Made by a program: the position numbers and the translations under genes. Source: Algoriphagus boseongensis (GTDB taxonomy: Bacteria > Bacteroidota > Bacteroidia > Cytophagales > Cyclobacteriaceae). From it: a stretch of 64,000 nt of DNA. The stretch covers positions 310,001 to 374,000 of the forward strand of contig NZ_SNYF01000007.1 in NCBI RefSeq assembly GCF_004362805.1, written 5' to 3'. This document shows, piece after piece, positions 36,322 through 44,732 of this stretch. How positions within the stretch are numbered: position 1 is the first letter of the stretch; the number at the start of each line of letters is the position of its first letter. The notes below the pieces were generated by a model. That model ran no database searches. It worked only from the letters and a program-made list of their open reading frames with translations, and had not been told where the DNA came from.

Positions 36322-37455
36322 ATGAGCTTTTCAGACGAGCCGATATTTATTGCAGGGGTACTATGCATAGGCGTGTTTTTCGCGCAATGGCTGACTCGTT
36401 TTTCTTGGGGAAAGACCGTAGGGACTCCGATTTGGGTGATTCTCTTTTGTGCCCTTTTTTCCAATATTGGAATTATTCCAAGTGCAATGGGTGGTAATCC
36501 AGTTTATGATGGAGTTTTCATGTATCTCGCCCCTTTGGGGATATTTATTGCCTTATTGGAAGTTGATTTGAAAAGTGTCAAAAAAGCTGGACTTCCCTTG
36601 CTCTTGATGTTTTTGTTAGGATCCTTGGCTACGGTTGTAGGTGTTTTGGTTGCTTGGTTTGTCGCTAACCCTGAAGCTAAGATTGGGGATTTGGCTCCGG
36701 CTGTGGCGGGAATGTACACTGGGACCTATATCGGCGGCTCCATCAATTTCAATGCGGTTGCATTGCACTATAAAGTGAATGAGGCGGGGAATCTTTTTGC
36801 CGCGACTACCGTGGTGGATAATCTGATTGGTACACCTTGGATTATTGCCACCTTGATTTTGCCTAAATACCTGCAGAAGCTTTTTCCTAGAAAAAAGCTT
36901 GCTTCCGCTCAAGGAACTGAGAAAATTCAATCCATAGAACATATCTCCATTTCCTCCTTAGCTTCCATTTTGGCCCTAGGTTTATTAGGAATGACAGTGA
37001 GCAAAGTTTTGGTTTATTGGTTTCCCAGTGTTCCTGAAATTATCTTTTTGACCACCCTTGCCTTGATTCTAGCTCAGTTTCCGTCTGTGCAGCAACTCTA
37101 CGGAAAACATACAATTGGCTTTTTCTTGATTTTAATTTTCCTGGCTGTGATAGGTACGCTTTGTGATTTTGGGGCATTAGCTCAGTCGGGAGATATTGCA
37201 GGTAGTTTATTGCTGTTTGTTGGCGTTTTAGTCGCCGTTCATGGCTTGGTAATTTTTGGAGTTGGCGCACTATTCAAAATGGATTGGGATGTGATAGCAG
37301 TTGCTTCCCAAGCCAATGTAGGAGGAAATACGACAGCTATTGCAGCTGCTGAAAGTTTGAATAGGCCAGATTTATTGATTCCGGGGGTTCTTGTTGGGAG
37401 CCTTGGCAATGCGCTTGGAACATATATTGGCTTTGCGGTAGCGGGGTTTTTATAG
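36322..37455 (+). CDS. DUF819 family integral membrane protein
   Basis: A 377-residue protein with about ten membrane helices. PIFIAGVLCIGVFFAQWLT, GVFMYLAPLGIFIALLEVDL, VAGMYTGTYIGGSINFNAVA and ASQANVGGNTTAIAAAESLN are the paired inverted-repeat-like motifs of DUF819 (YjcL) proteins, which belong to the ion-transporter superfamily and are thought to be carboxylate or anion carriers. The substrate is unknown. It lies 45 bases after the aminotransferase gene. Its stop codon is followed immediately by the heptad-repeat region. Confidence 0.85.
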   Translation: MSFSDEPIFIAGVLCIGVFFAQWLTRFSWGKTVGTPIWVILFCALFSNIGIIPSAMGGNPVYDGVFMYLAPLGIFIALLEVDLKSVKKAGLPLLLMFLLGSLATVVGVLVAWFVANPEAKIGDLAPAVAGMYTGTYIGGSINFNAVALHYKVNEAGNLFAATTVVDNLIGTPWIIATLILPKYLQKLFPRKKLASAQGTEKIQSIEHISISSLASILALGLLGMTVSKVLVYWFPSVPEIIFLTTLALILAQFPSVQQLYGKHTIGFFLILIFLAVIGTLCDFGALAQSGDIAGSLLLFVGVLVAVHGLVIFGVGALFKMDWDVIAVASQANVGGNTTAIAAAESLNRPDLLIPGVLVGSLGNALGTYIGFAVAGFL

Positions 37456-37708
37456 AAGCAAGTATCAAGTATCAAGTCGCTGGTAACAGGAGGCAAGATT
37501 CAAGAAGCTAGACACAAGAGGCTCGAAATAACTTCATTATTTGGCGTTCATCATTCGATGTTCGAAATTGATTCAATAATGGATCAAATTCAGAATTATC
37601 GAAAGATTAAAATTTCGAATATCGAACTCCGAATGTCGAATATCGAAGTAAACTAGAGGCTACACTCAACATCAATAACCCAATAACATTGCCCACTAAC
37701 CCAAAATC
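37456..37708. repeat. Intergenic region built of degenerate 7-base-period repeats
   Basis: The gap between DUF819 and the symporter is almost entirely of period seven. Block A, 37456-37525: ten heptads of form NNNCNNG (C at place 4 and G at place 7 in all ten, commonly CAAG). Block B, about 37532-37573: six heptads with TT at places 2-3, often TTCGA. Block C, 37613-37647: five heptads NNYCGAA. Block D, 37667-37708: six heptads all ending in C. Block A starts on the base after the stop codon and Block D ends two bases before the next ATG. The stretch is non-coding as far as I can see. Confidence 0.8.
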
Positions 37709-37710
37709 CT

Positions 37711-38565
37711 ATGGAATCCAGTGTTTTAACTGAGCTTTTTCTGCCACTTGCTCTTGCAGTGATTATGTTTGGGATGGGCTTGAGCCTAACCTTGGAGGAC
37801 TTTAAGCGGATTTTAATCTATCCTAAAGCGGTTACTTTAGGCTTGGTCAATCAACTAATATTGCTGCCTTTAGTGGCCTTTTTCATAGCCAAATTATTTC
37901 AACTCCCTCCAGAACTTGCAGTGGGATTGATGATTTTGGCAGCCTGTCCAGGTGGAGCCACTTCTAATTTGATTACCCATCTGGCAAAAGGAGATTCGGC
38001 ACTTTCCATCACGCTTACTTCCTTTTCTTCTTTGATCACTGTGATCACGATTCCATTCTTAGTTAATTTTTCCATCGTTTACTTTATTCCAGGAGGAGAG
38101 GAGCAAAAGTTGGAGATTTTAGGAACAGTCATCGCAGTATTGGCTATTACAATTATTCCTGTTGTCATTGGAATGTTGGTGCTAAGGAAAGCTCCTGGAC
38201 TAGCTCAACTATTGGAAAACCCGTTCCGGAAGTTTTCTACCATCTTTTTTGTGATCATTGTTGTCGCAGCTTTTGTTAAGGAAAAGGATAACCTGGTTCA
38301 GTTTTTTATCGATGCGGGGCCAGCTTCACTGGCTTTGAACCTGGCTACTCTTGGACTTGGATATGGCTTGTCAAAACTCGCAGGATTGGATTTCAAACAA
38401 AGGCTGACTATCGCCATTGAGTCAGGAATCCAGAATGGAACATTGGGGATTACGATCGCAGCTACTTTGATTGTAAACTCCGTTATGACCATCCCTTCGG
38501 CGATTTACAGCTTGATTATGTTTGGGACTGCTGCTTTAATTATTTTGCTGGGTAATCGCAGATGA
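37711..38565 (+). CDS. Bile acid:sodium symporter family protein (BASS/SBF-like)
   Basis: A 284-residue protein with about nine membrane helices. LALAVIMFGMGLSLTLEDFK is the characteristic N-terminal stretch, MILAACPGGATSNLITHLAK is the first discontinuous sodium/substrate-binding helix, and IAIESGIQNGTLGITIAA the second. BASS proteins use sodium to import organic anions such as bile acids, pantoate, pyruvate or glucosinolate-type compounds; the substrate here is unknown. It may be paired with DUF819 as a second carboxylate carrier. The region directly upstream is the 7-base array. Confidence 0.9.
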   Translation: MESSVLTELFLPLALAVIMFGMGLSLTLEDFKRILIYPKAVTLGLVNQLILLPLVAFFIAKLFQLPPELAVGLMILAACPGGATSNLITHLAKGDSALSITLTSFSSLITVITIPFLVNFSIVYFIPGGEEQKLEILGTVIAVLAITIIPVVIGMLVLRKAPGLAQLLENPFRKFSTIFFVIIVVAAFVKEKDNLVQFFIDAGPASLALNLATLGLGYGLSKLAGLDFKQRLTIAIESGIQNGTLGITIAATLIVNSVMTIPSAIYSLIMFGTAALIILLGNRR

Positions 38566-38592
38566 CTTCCAGCCATATTTTAAATAGCCTCT

Positions 38593-39120
38593 ATGAATTC
38601 ACCTAATTTTCAAATAAGACTCACTGAAATTTCAGATATAGAACGACTTGTAGACGTCGCAAGAAAATCATTTTTACAAGCTTTCACAGCAGGGAATAAA
38701 CTTGAGAATGTTGAGGCTTACCTAAATGAAGCTTTTACCTTAGAAAAACTTGAAGAAGAATGGAGAGACCCAAATTCAAAATTTTTTATAGCCATATCTG
38801 GGAGTGAAATTTTAGGTTATTCAAAGCTTAATTTAAATCCTGCACAGACCGATATCCATGATCCTGAAAGTTTGGAGATAGCCAGGCTTTATGTTTTAGA
38901 GGAATATTTAGGCAAAGGAGTGGGGGATCTTCTGATGGAAAAGGCGAAGGAATTTGCAAAGCAAAACCAATTGACCTATCTCTGGCTGGGAGTTTGGGAA
39001 CATAATCCCCGTGCTATCCGATTTTATGAGAAAAAGGGCTTTAGCATCTTTGGAAGTCACCCTTTTCAATTTGGAGATGAGTTGCAGAATGATTTCTTGA
39101 TGCGCTTTGATTTGGAATAA
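38593..39120 (+). CDS. GNAT-family N-acetyltransferase
   Basis: A 175-residue GNAT-fold acetyltransferase. It begins FQIRLTEISDIERLVDVARK and has the acetyl-CoA site LEIARLYVLEEYLGKGVGDLLM (written here in two parts: LEIARLYVLEEYLGKG and VGDLLM), with a C-terminal LGVWEHNPRAIRFYEKKGF as usual for the family. The acceptor cannot be read; peptide N-terminal and polyamine acetylation are both known. It lies 27 bases after the symporter gene and 31 bases before the TPR glycosyltransferase gene. Confidence 0.88.
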   Translation: MNSPNFQIRLTEISDIERLVDVARKSFLQAFTAGNKLENVEAYLNEAFTLEKLEEEWRDPNSKFFIAISGSEILGYSKLNLNPAQTDIHDPESLEIARLYVLEEYLGKGVGDLLMEKAKEFAKQNQLTYLWLGVWEHNPRAIRFYEKKGFSIFGSHPFQFGDELQNDFLMRFDLE

Positions 39121-39151
39121 TCTGTATTTTCAGGCTTGAATCTTTTTCCCT

Positions 39152-41515
39152 ATGAAGTTTAAAAATCAGTATTGGGTAATTCTTATCGCTCTTTTTGGTG
39201 CACTTCTTTATCTCCAAACCATACCCTATGGCTATTCGGGAGATGATGGGATTTATACCTATTTCAATCGAGTCACCCAATTGGGCACAGAAAAATGGAC
39301 CGAGTTGTTTCAGTTCGGTTCCATGAATTTTATTGAAATCAACCCCACAAATTCCAGTATTTACCGGCCTTTCACCTTGCTTACTTTTGCCATTGAACGG
39401 CAATTGGTTGGGGAATTTGATGCCAGCGTGGGGCACACGATAAATGTGATTTTATATTTTGCCTTGCTCTGGGTCATTGGATCGTTTCTCTTGAAGCTGG
39501 GTGAAAAGCGTCAACTCCCTGGTTGGATCGCGCTTTTGATTCTGGTTCTTTATGCAGTACACCCGATTCATACTGAAGTGGTAGCTTCGGTAAAAAGCAG
39601 GGATACGTTACTTTCTTCTTTATTTGCCTTTTCAGCCATTTTGATTTGGTTTTCTAATTCTGGAAAACCCAAACCTATCCAATGGGGCATCATCCTGGGC
39701 TTGTATTTTCTTTCCCTTCTTTCGAAAGAGGAAAGCATTCCTCTAATGGCGCTGGTGTTTTTGATCTCTTGGTTTTTCCTGAAAAATGATTTTAAAAAAT
39801 CCATTCAGGTTACCCTGCCTTTTCTGATTCCTTTTGGAATTTATATGATCCTGCGCTCGATTTTTCTAGATCCAGCCTCTGGGGACAGCTATGGAAGTTT
39901 GGTGAATTCAGTCCTATACGCGGCCTCAGGCTCAGAGTGGATTGCGACCAATTTTTATATTTATCTGCAGTACCTGAAACTTTTGCTAATCCCTCATCCC
40001 TTGTCTTGGGATTATTCCTTTAGCCAAATTGCTATCCAAACTTTTATCAGTCCTTGGGTGTGGCTAAGTTTCTTGGTTTTTGGGGGATTAGTCTATTTTG
40101 CAATCAAAGGCTTTAAAACCAGAAGCCTCTACAGTTTTGGAATTCTTTTTTACCTTACGTCTTTCTCAATCTTTGCCAACTTGGTTCCTTCCTTGATTAT
40201 AGGTTCCAATTTGGGTGAGCGGTTCATGTTTATCCCATCATTGTCATTTTGTTTTTTGGTGGTGTTTGGACTATATGATTTCTTTCAGAAAAAAGCTCCT
40301 AATCTGGGCATAAAAGGAGTTTTGGGTCTCGTCTTATTTATTGGGGTGCTTTTTTCATGGAAAACAATTGCCCGCTCCCAAGTTTGGGAAAGTAATATGA
40401 GTCTATCTTCCTCCGGAGTGGAGACTTCCCCGAATAGTTGGAGGACTCATATCATGTATGCCGAGGAGCTAAGGCTGCAGGGAAAAGAAATTGAAAAAAC
40501 CAGCGTGGATTCAGCCAAGCCCTATTTTGAAAAGGCTGTGTTCCATTACGATCAAGGATTTGACATTTTGGGAGAGCCTAATCCGGTACCCCAATATTAC
40601 AATACCTTGGCTGAATCGCTTTTAGGATTAGGGGATTCAATTCGTGCGGAGGAAACTTTAAGATTAGCTACTACAAAAGCGCCAAAGTTATTTTTCGGTT
40701 GGTTTAAGTTGGCTTTATTGGAATACGCTAAGGGAAACTATGAGGAGGCAAAATTCATGTATCTCAAAGCCTTGGAAGCTCAAAAACCGGATCTGTATTC
40801 TACTTATAAGAATTTGGGAAATACCCATTTGAGACTGACAGAAAATCAGGAGGCAATTTTAGCTTTTGAAAAAGCTCGAAAAGAAAAATCAGACCCGGAA
40901 ATCGAGCGATTATTGGCGTATTTATACACTGATTTGGGAATGCTTGAAAAAGCGGCAGAGTTCCAAATCGACTCTTTAGGGAATGTGGAGGAAACTAGAT
41001 TTTTGCTCGCTTTACGGGCTGGAAATGACTTTTTTGAGAAAAAAGATTATCCTAAAGCCATTCAAAATTACCGGAAGATTGAGGGTGATTTTGAAAAATT
41101 CGGAGGAGCTGCCAAGTATCCAAGCTATTTTGCGGCGTTCGGAAAAGCACTTATTGAAAACAGGGATACGCTTGAGGCAAAAAAGCAGTTTTTAAAAGCA
41201 TACCAAGTGGATGCTTCAAATCATGTTGTGCTAACCAATTTGGGGATTATTGCACTTCTGAAGGACAAAAGGTATGCTGAAGCTGAGCGGTATTTCAGGG
41301 CTGCTGTCAATGCAAACCCTGAGGATCCTTTTTCGGCCAGAATGAACCTCGGAACTTCTTTGCTAATCCAGAGAAAGGAAAAAGAAGCTATTGTCGTTTT
41401 GGAGGACGCGCTAAAATATGGCTCAAGTCCAGCTGTTTTGAATAATCTTTATTTGCTCCATACCGCCACCGGGAATCCAGAAAGAGCGGCCTACTATAAA
41501 GGTTTGATGCAATAG
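39152..41515 (+). CDS. Membrane TPR glycosyltransferase, TMTC/O-mannosyltransferase-like
   Basis: A 787-residue protein. Residues about 1-410 carry ten or more membrane helices with an early acidic loop (YSGDDGIYTYFNR) and YAVHPIHTEVVASVKSRDTL, the DUF1736/GT-C arrangement of TMTC and related bacterial proteins; KEESIPLMAL follows. Residues about 430-787 form TPRs (PKLFFGWFKLALLEYAKGNY, AILAFEKARKEKSDPEIERL, YAEAERYFRAAVNANPEDPF). TMTC proteins O-mannosylate cadherins in animals; bacterial members are thought to add sugars from a polyprenyl-phosphate donor to secreted proteins, which is inference here. It follows the acetyltransferase gene. Confidence 0.8.
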   Translation: MKFKNQYWVILIALFGALLYLQTIPYGYSGDDGIYTYFNRVTQLGTEKWTELFQFGSMNFIEINPTNSSIYRPFTLLTFAIERQLVGEFDASVGHTINVILYFALLWVIGSFLLKLGEKRQLPGWIALLILVLYAVHPIHTEVVASVKSRDTLLSSLFAFSAILIWFSNSGKPKPIQWGIILGLYFLSLLSKEESIPLMALVFLISWFFLKNDFKKSIQVTLPFLIPFGIYMILRSIFLDPASGDSYGSLVNSVLYAASGSEWIATNFYIYLQYLKLLLIPHPLSWDYSFSQIAIQTFISPWVWLSFLVFGGLVYFAIKGFKTRSLYSFGILFYLTSFSIFANLVPSLIIGSNLGERFMFIPSLSFCFLVVFGLYDFFQKKAPNLGIKGVLGLVLFIGVLFSWKTIARSQVWESNMSLSSSGVETSPNSWRTHIMYAEELRLQGKEIEKTSVDSAKPYFEKAVFHYDQGFDILGEPNPVPQYYNTLAESLLGLGDSIRAEETLRLATTKAPKLFFGWFKLALLEYAKGNYEEAKFMYLKALEAQKPDLYSTYKNLGNTHLRLTENQEAILAFEKARKEKSDPEIERLLAYLYTDLGMLEKAAEFQIDSLGNVEETRFLLALRAGNDFFEKKDYPKAIQNYRKIEGDFEKFGGAAKYPSYFAAFGKALIENRDTLEAKKQFLKAYQVDASNHVVLTNLGIIALLKDKRYAEAERYFRAAVNANPEDPFSARMNLGTSLLIQRKEKEAIVVLEDALKYGSSPAVLNNLYLLHTATGNPERAAYYKGLMQ

Positions 41516-41527
41516 GTAGTGATTCTC

Positions 41528-42883
41528 TTAGGGAATTTGGAAGGAGAATCCCAGTTTTCTCAACCCTTCTTGGACTTCAGGAGCTTTCATAAACAGCTTC
41601 CAACCTAAGCCTGATCTGTAGTTTTCAATCATGGTAACCATCGGGCCTTGGTCTATGGCGAGGTATTGTTGCGGGTAGAAATTATGCTGGGGACTCATGG
41701 CATCGTAGAATCCATAAGGGCCAAATACCTTTTTTCCATAATTCTCATAAAGGTTCCTGATGACTTTCATGGACTCTTCGGGAGTATAAACTATGGACGA
41801 AACGGCCGCCGTAGGAGAGATTACTCCTGTGTCATTTCCAGGGCGGTGAGCATTGTAAAAGTTAATGGAATAAGAGGCGGTTAATCCCCAAAGGTCTTCT
41901 CCATACCCTTTAAAGTTCCCGGAGTTATTTATACACCAAGCCCGGTTGATGAGGGTTTGATTTCGATTTTCCTCCCAGTAATCGGCATATTGATCCTTAA
42001 GTCCTTTAGGATTTAAACTTAGATAGGAATAATGCGCCCAAAACAATGGCCCTCCCAGTTCTTCAGCTCCGTTGTGTTTCAATTGTAAAGGGAATCCAAA
42101 TCCTCCGGCTTGAGCGGCTTTGATTCCACCCGATCTTGCCCAGCCTTGGTGGTAAGCTTGTGGATCAATAGTATGGGAAGGGGAGGAAGCTGCCAAGACA
42201 TAGGTGATCAGACATTCGTTGTATCCCTCCAGAGGAAAATTCATCTCCCAACCAAAATTTGGAGACCAATGCCAGTAAAGCACCTTTTTGTCTCCTTGGG
42301 TATGCCAAGTCCAATCCATTTCTTTCCAAAGTCGGTCAATCCTTGCAGCTAGCGCCTTTTCAGCTTCATTTCCTTCTTTGAAATATTCTCTTACCGCCAA
42401 TAATCCTTGCATCAAAAAGGCTGATTCGACTAAGTCAGCACCATCGTCCTTTTGGGAAAAAGGTTTGACTTTTCCGGTTTTTCCATCCAGCCAGTGCGGC
42501 CAAATTCCATGGTATCGATCTGCTTTTTCTAGGAAAGAGACCATTTTTTCAAATCGTTTCAAGGCATCATTTCGAGATATCCACCCTCGTTCTATCGCTC
42601 CCAAAATCCCAACTAAACCCATCCCTGTACCTCCTGTGGTTACGATATGGGCATCATTATCCGGGTAAATTCCATCCATATGGATTCGCTCAGGAGCCAT
42701 TCCGGAATTAGGTTCTGCACCTTTCCAGAAATACTGAAAAGTATAGTATTGAACGGTGTCTAGGAGTTGCTCATCAGTCAGCTTAAGGCTTGAGGAAGAA
42801 TCGGGCATTCCTTCTTTTTTCGTGGGATCGCAGGAGAAGAAAGTCAGGATAGATCCGAGCAAAATGCAAAAGGAAAATTTCAT
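41528..42883 (-). CDS. GH144-type glucanase (glucoamylase family) lipoprotein
   Basis: A 451-residue lipoprotein (LLGSILTFFSC gives the lipid Cys) of the 'glucoamylase' family, which corresponds to endo-beta-1,2-glucanase family GH144. Landmarks: TVQYYTFQYFWKGAEPNSGM, GTGMGLVGILGAIERGWISR, HWSPNFGWEMNFPLEGYNE and YFYN-like endings SSIVYTPEESMKVIRNLYE and FYPQQYLAIDQGPMVTMIEN. The catalytic acid is not evident to me without alignment. The enzyme probably degrades surface or dietary beta-1,2-glucan. Start at 42883 is chosen because it places the lipobox at the right distance. It is divergent from the pyrophosphatase gene. Confidence 0.85.
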   Translation of the reverse strand: MKFSFCILLGSILTFFSCDPTKKEGMPDSSSSLKLTDEQLLDTVQYYTFQYFWKGAEPNSGMAPERIHMDGIYPDNDAHIVTTGGTGMGLVGILGAIERGWISRNDALKRFEKMVSFLEKADRYHGIWPHWLDGKTGKVKPFSQKDDGADLVESAFLMQGLLAVREYFKEGNEAEKALAARIDRLWKEMDWTWHTQGDKKVLYWHWSPNFGWEMNFPLEGYNECLITYVLAASSPSHTIDPQAYHQGWARSGGIKAAQAGGFGFPLQLKHNGAEELGGPLFWAHYSYLSLNPKGLKDQYADYWEENRNQTLINRAWCINNSGNFKGYGEDLWGLTASYSINFYNAHRPGNDTGVISPTAAVSSIVYTPEESMKVIRNLYENYGKKVFGPYGFYDAMSPQHNFYPQQYLAIDQGPMVTMIENYRSGLGWKLFMKAPEVQEGLRKLGFSFQIP

Positions 42884-42918
42884 GTCTTTGGGGCTTGGCA
42901 TCAAAAGTTAAAAATAGA

Positions 42919-42949
42919 TTGGTAAAGAAAGGGTATCCAGATATTTTTG
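42919..42949 (+). promoter_or_regulatory. Promoter of the nucleotide pyrophosphatase/phosphodiesterase gene
   Basis: TTG (42919-42921), a 20-base spacer and TATTTTTG (42942-42949), a full -7 match, lie 11 bases before the ATG at 42961. This supports that start and a short leader. Confidence 0.65.
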
Positions 42950-42960
42950 AAAGAAAAAAG

Positions 42961-44205
42961 ATGCGACGAATTCTCTTTTTGTTTGCCTTGGTCTTTGGAT
43001 TTCAGGCATCACTTTTCTCTCAGGAGAAAAAACCTATCGTGATCCTAATTTCGCTTGACGGATTTCGACACGATTATGTCGCAAAATACCAACCTGAAAA
43101 TCTTTCCCGATTCATTGCCGGAGGAACTCAGGCCAAATCAATGGTTCCATCTTTTCCATCTAAAACTTTTCCTAACCACTATACCATTGCCACAGGAATG
43201 CGACCTGAGCATCACGGGATCGTCGATAATTCCTTTTACAATCCTGAAAAAGACCTGGTTTACAGCTTAGGAAAGCGGGAATTAGTCACTGACGGATCTT
43301 GGTACGGAGGCACTCCGCTGTGGGTATTGGCTGAGCAAAACGGGATGAGAAGTGCCAGTTATTTCTTTGTGGGTTCAGAGGCGGCAGTTCAGGGAGTGAG
43401 GCCCAGCGAGTATTTTGACTACGATGGACGAGTTCCAAATTTGACACGGATATCTAAAGCCTTCGAATGGCTTCAGCAGCCCGATTCTCTTCGTCCTCAG
43501 TTGATCACCATGTATTTTTCTGACATGGATGATATTGGTCATCGATTTGGCCCTAACAATGAAGCTCAAATTTCAACTCGGCTTAAACAGCTTGACCATG
43601 AGTTGGGCGCTCTTTTCGAAGGGGTGAAAAGTCTCAATCAAGACGTAAATATTATTTTGGTTTCGGATCATGGGATGGCCGAAGTGACTTTGGAAAACCG
43701 AATTCTTTTGGATCAAATTGTTGCCGGAATAGACGCCAGAGTGGTCAATAGCGGTGCTTTGGCCCATTTGTATTTGAAAGATCCAAAGGAAAAGGCAAAA
43801 GTCCTGAAAGAGCTTAGAAAGAAAACCGGAGAGTTTAAAATCCTCGATCCACGGGATTTGGAATATTACAAAGACCTCGATTCCTACGGAGATCGAATTG
43901 GGGATATTTTGATTTTGGCCAATGTAGGCCACTATTTGGTTGATGATCAGAATTACCTTGAGGTGGTGGCTAGAAGAATGAGAATGGATGGATCAGATGC
44001 CCGAGGAGAGCATGGATTTGATCCTCAACACCCAGATCTTCATGCAATATTTTATGCCAATGGACCACAGATCAAGGAAGGATTGACCATTGATTCCTTT
44101 GATAATATCCATGTCTATCCTTTGATCTGTAAAATTTTGGGACTTCCTGTTCCTTCGGATATCGATGGGAAATTGGAGGTTTTAGAGCCTATTTTGAAAG
44201 ACTAA
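42961..44205 (+). CDS. Alkaline phosphatase superfamily nucleotide pyrophosphatase/phosphodiesterase (NPP)
   Basis: A 414-residue secreted enzyme with a signal peptide (cleavage near ASLFSQ). Metal and nucleophile residues of NPPs are present: D33 in ILISLDGFRHDY, nucleophile T69 in SFPSKTFPNHYTIATGM, YFSDMDDIGHRFGP (Asp/His), ILVSDHGM (Asp-His), and GEHGFDPQHPDLHAIF (final His). NPPs hydrolyse nucleotide pyrophosphates and phosphodiesters, so a role in external nucleotide or phosphate scavenging is likely. It is followed after three bases by a truncated haemoglobin gene. Confidence 0.92.
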   Translation: MRRILFLFALVFGFQASLFSQEKKPIVILISLDGFRHDYVAKYQPENLSRFIAGGTQAKSMVPSFPSKTFPNHYTIATGMRPEHHGIVDNSFYNPEKDLVYSLGKRELVTDGSWYGGTPLWVLAEQNGMRSASYFFVGSEAAVQGVRPSEYFDYDGRVPNLTRISKAFEWLQQPDSLRPQLITMYFSDMDDIGHRFGPNNEAQISTRLKQLDHELGALFEGVKSLNQDVNIILVSDHGMAEVTLENRILLDQIVAGIDARVVNSGALAHLYLKDPKEKAKVLKELRKKTGEFKILDPRDLEYYKDLDSYGDRIGDILILANVGHYLVDDQNYLEVVARRMRMDGSDARGEHGFDPQHPDLHAIFYANGPQIKEGLTIDSFDNIHVYPLICKILGLPVPSDIDGKLEVLEPILKD

Positions 44206-44208
44206 TGC

Positions 44209-44619
44209 ATGAAAAGGCTGGAAATTCAGAGTCGGGAAGAGGTTGATTTTTTAGTGAGGAGATTTTACGAAAAAGTCAGGGAGCATGAGTCCTTGGGTCA
44301 CATTTTCAATGAGGTTGTCAAAGATTGGGATCATCATCTGGTTCATTTGTCAGATTTTTGGGAAATGATTTTACTCCAGACAGGTCCAGGCAAGGGTAAG
44401 TTCAATCCTACAAAAGTTCATCAGGAGGTAGATAAAAAAGTAAATCACAGCATTTCGCAGGCTCATTTTGGCAATTGGTTGGAGCTGTGGTTTCAAACAA
44501 TCGATACTTTTTTCATGGGAGAGACTGCTGAATTTGCGAAAGAACATGCCAGAAGAATGGCGCATATGCTCTTTTTGAGAATTTGGGAAATGAGAGATCA
44601 GGATTCGAAAATCAGCTAA
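44209..44619 (+). CDS. Group III truncated haemoglobin
   Basis: A 136-residue haem protein of the truncated (2-on-2) globin fold. The pattern LVRRFYEKVREHESLGHIF, a tryptophan-rich FWEMILLQTG, and QAHFGNWLELWFQTIDTFFM with FAKEHARRMAHMLFLRIWEM match group III members. The proximal haem histidine is probably in the QAHF segment. Group III members are thought to handle oxygen, NO or peroxide; the physiological role is unknown. The three-base gap to the NPP gene indicates co-transcription. Confidence 0.9.
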   Translation: MKRLEIQSREEVDFLVRRFYEKVREHESLGHIFNEVVKDWDHHLVHLSDFWEMILLQTGPGKGKFNPTKVHQEVDKKVNHSISQAHFGNWLELWFQTIDTFFMGETAEFAKEHARRMAHMLFLRIWEMRDQDSKIS

Positions 44620-44732
44620 TTAGTTGGCGAAAAGTTCTATTGGCAAAATAGATTTTTGATTACGATTTTCCTTAACTTGTTGGTTAACACCATCTTTTTT
44701 GAGGTGGATTTCTTCACCAAACAAGAAATACC

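Noticed and set aside
44672-44687. TTAAC-N6-GTTAA inverted repeat upstream of the CotH-like gene as an operator
   Set aside because: Only five base pairs, no second feature; below what I would claim as a site, so only mentioned in the gene entry.
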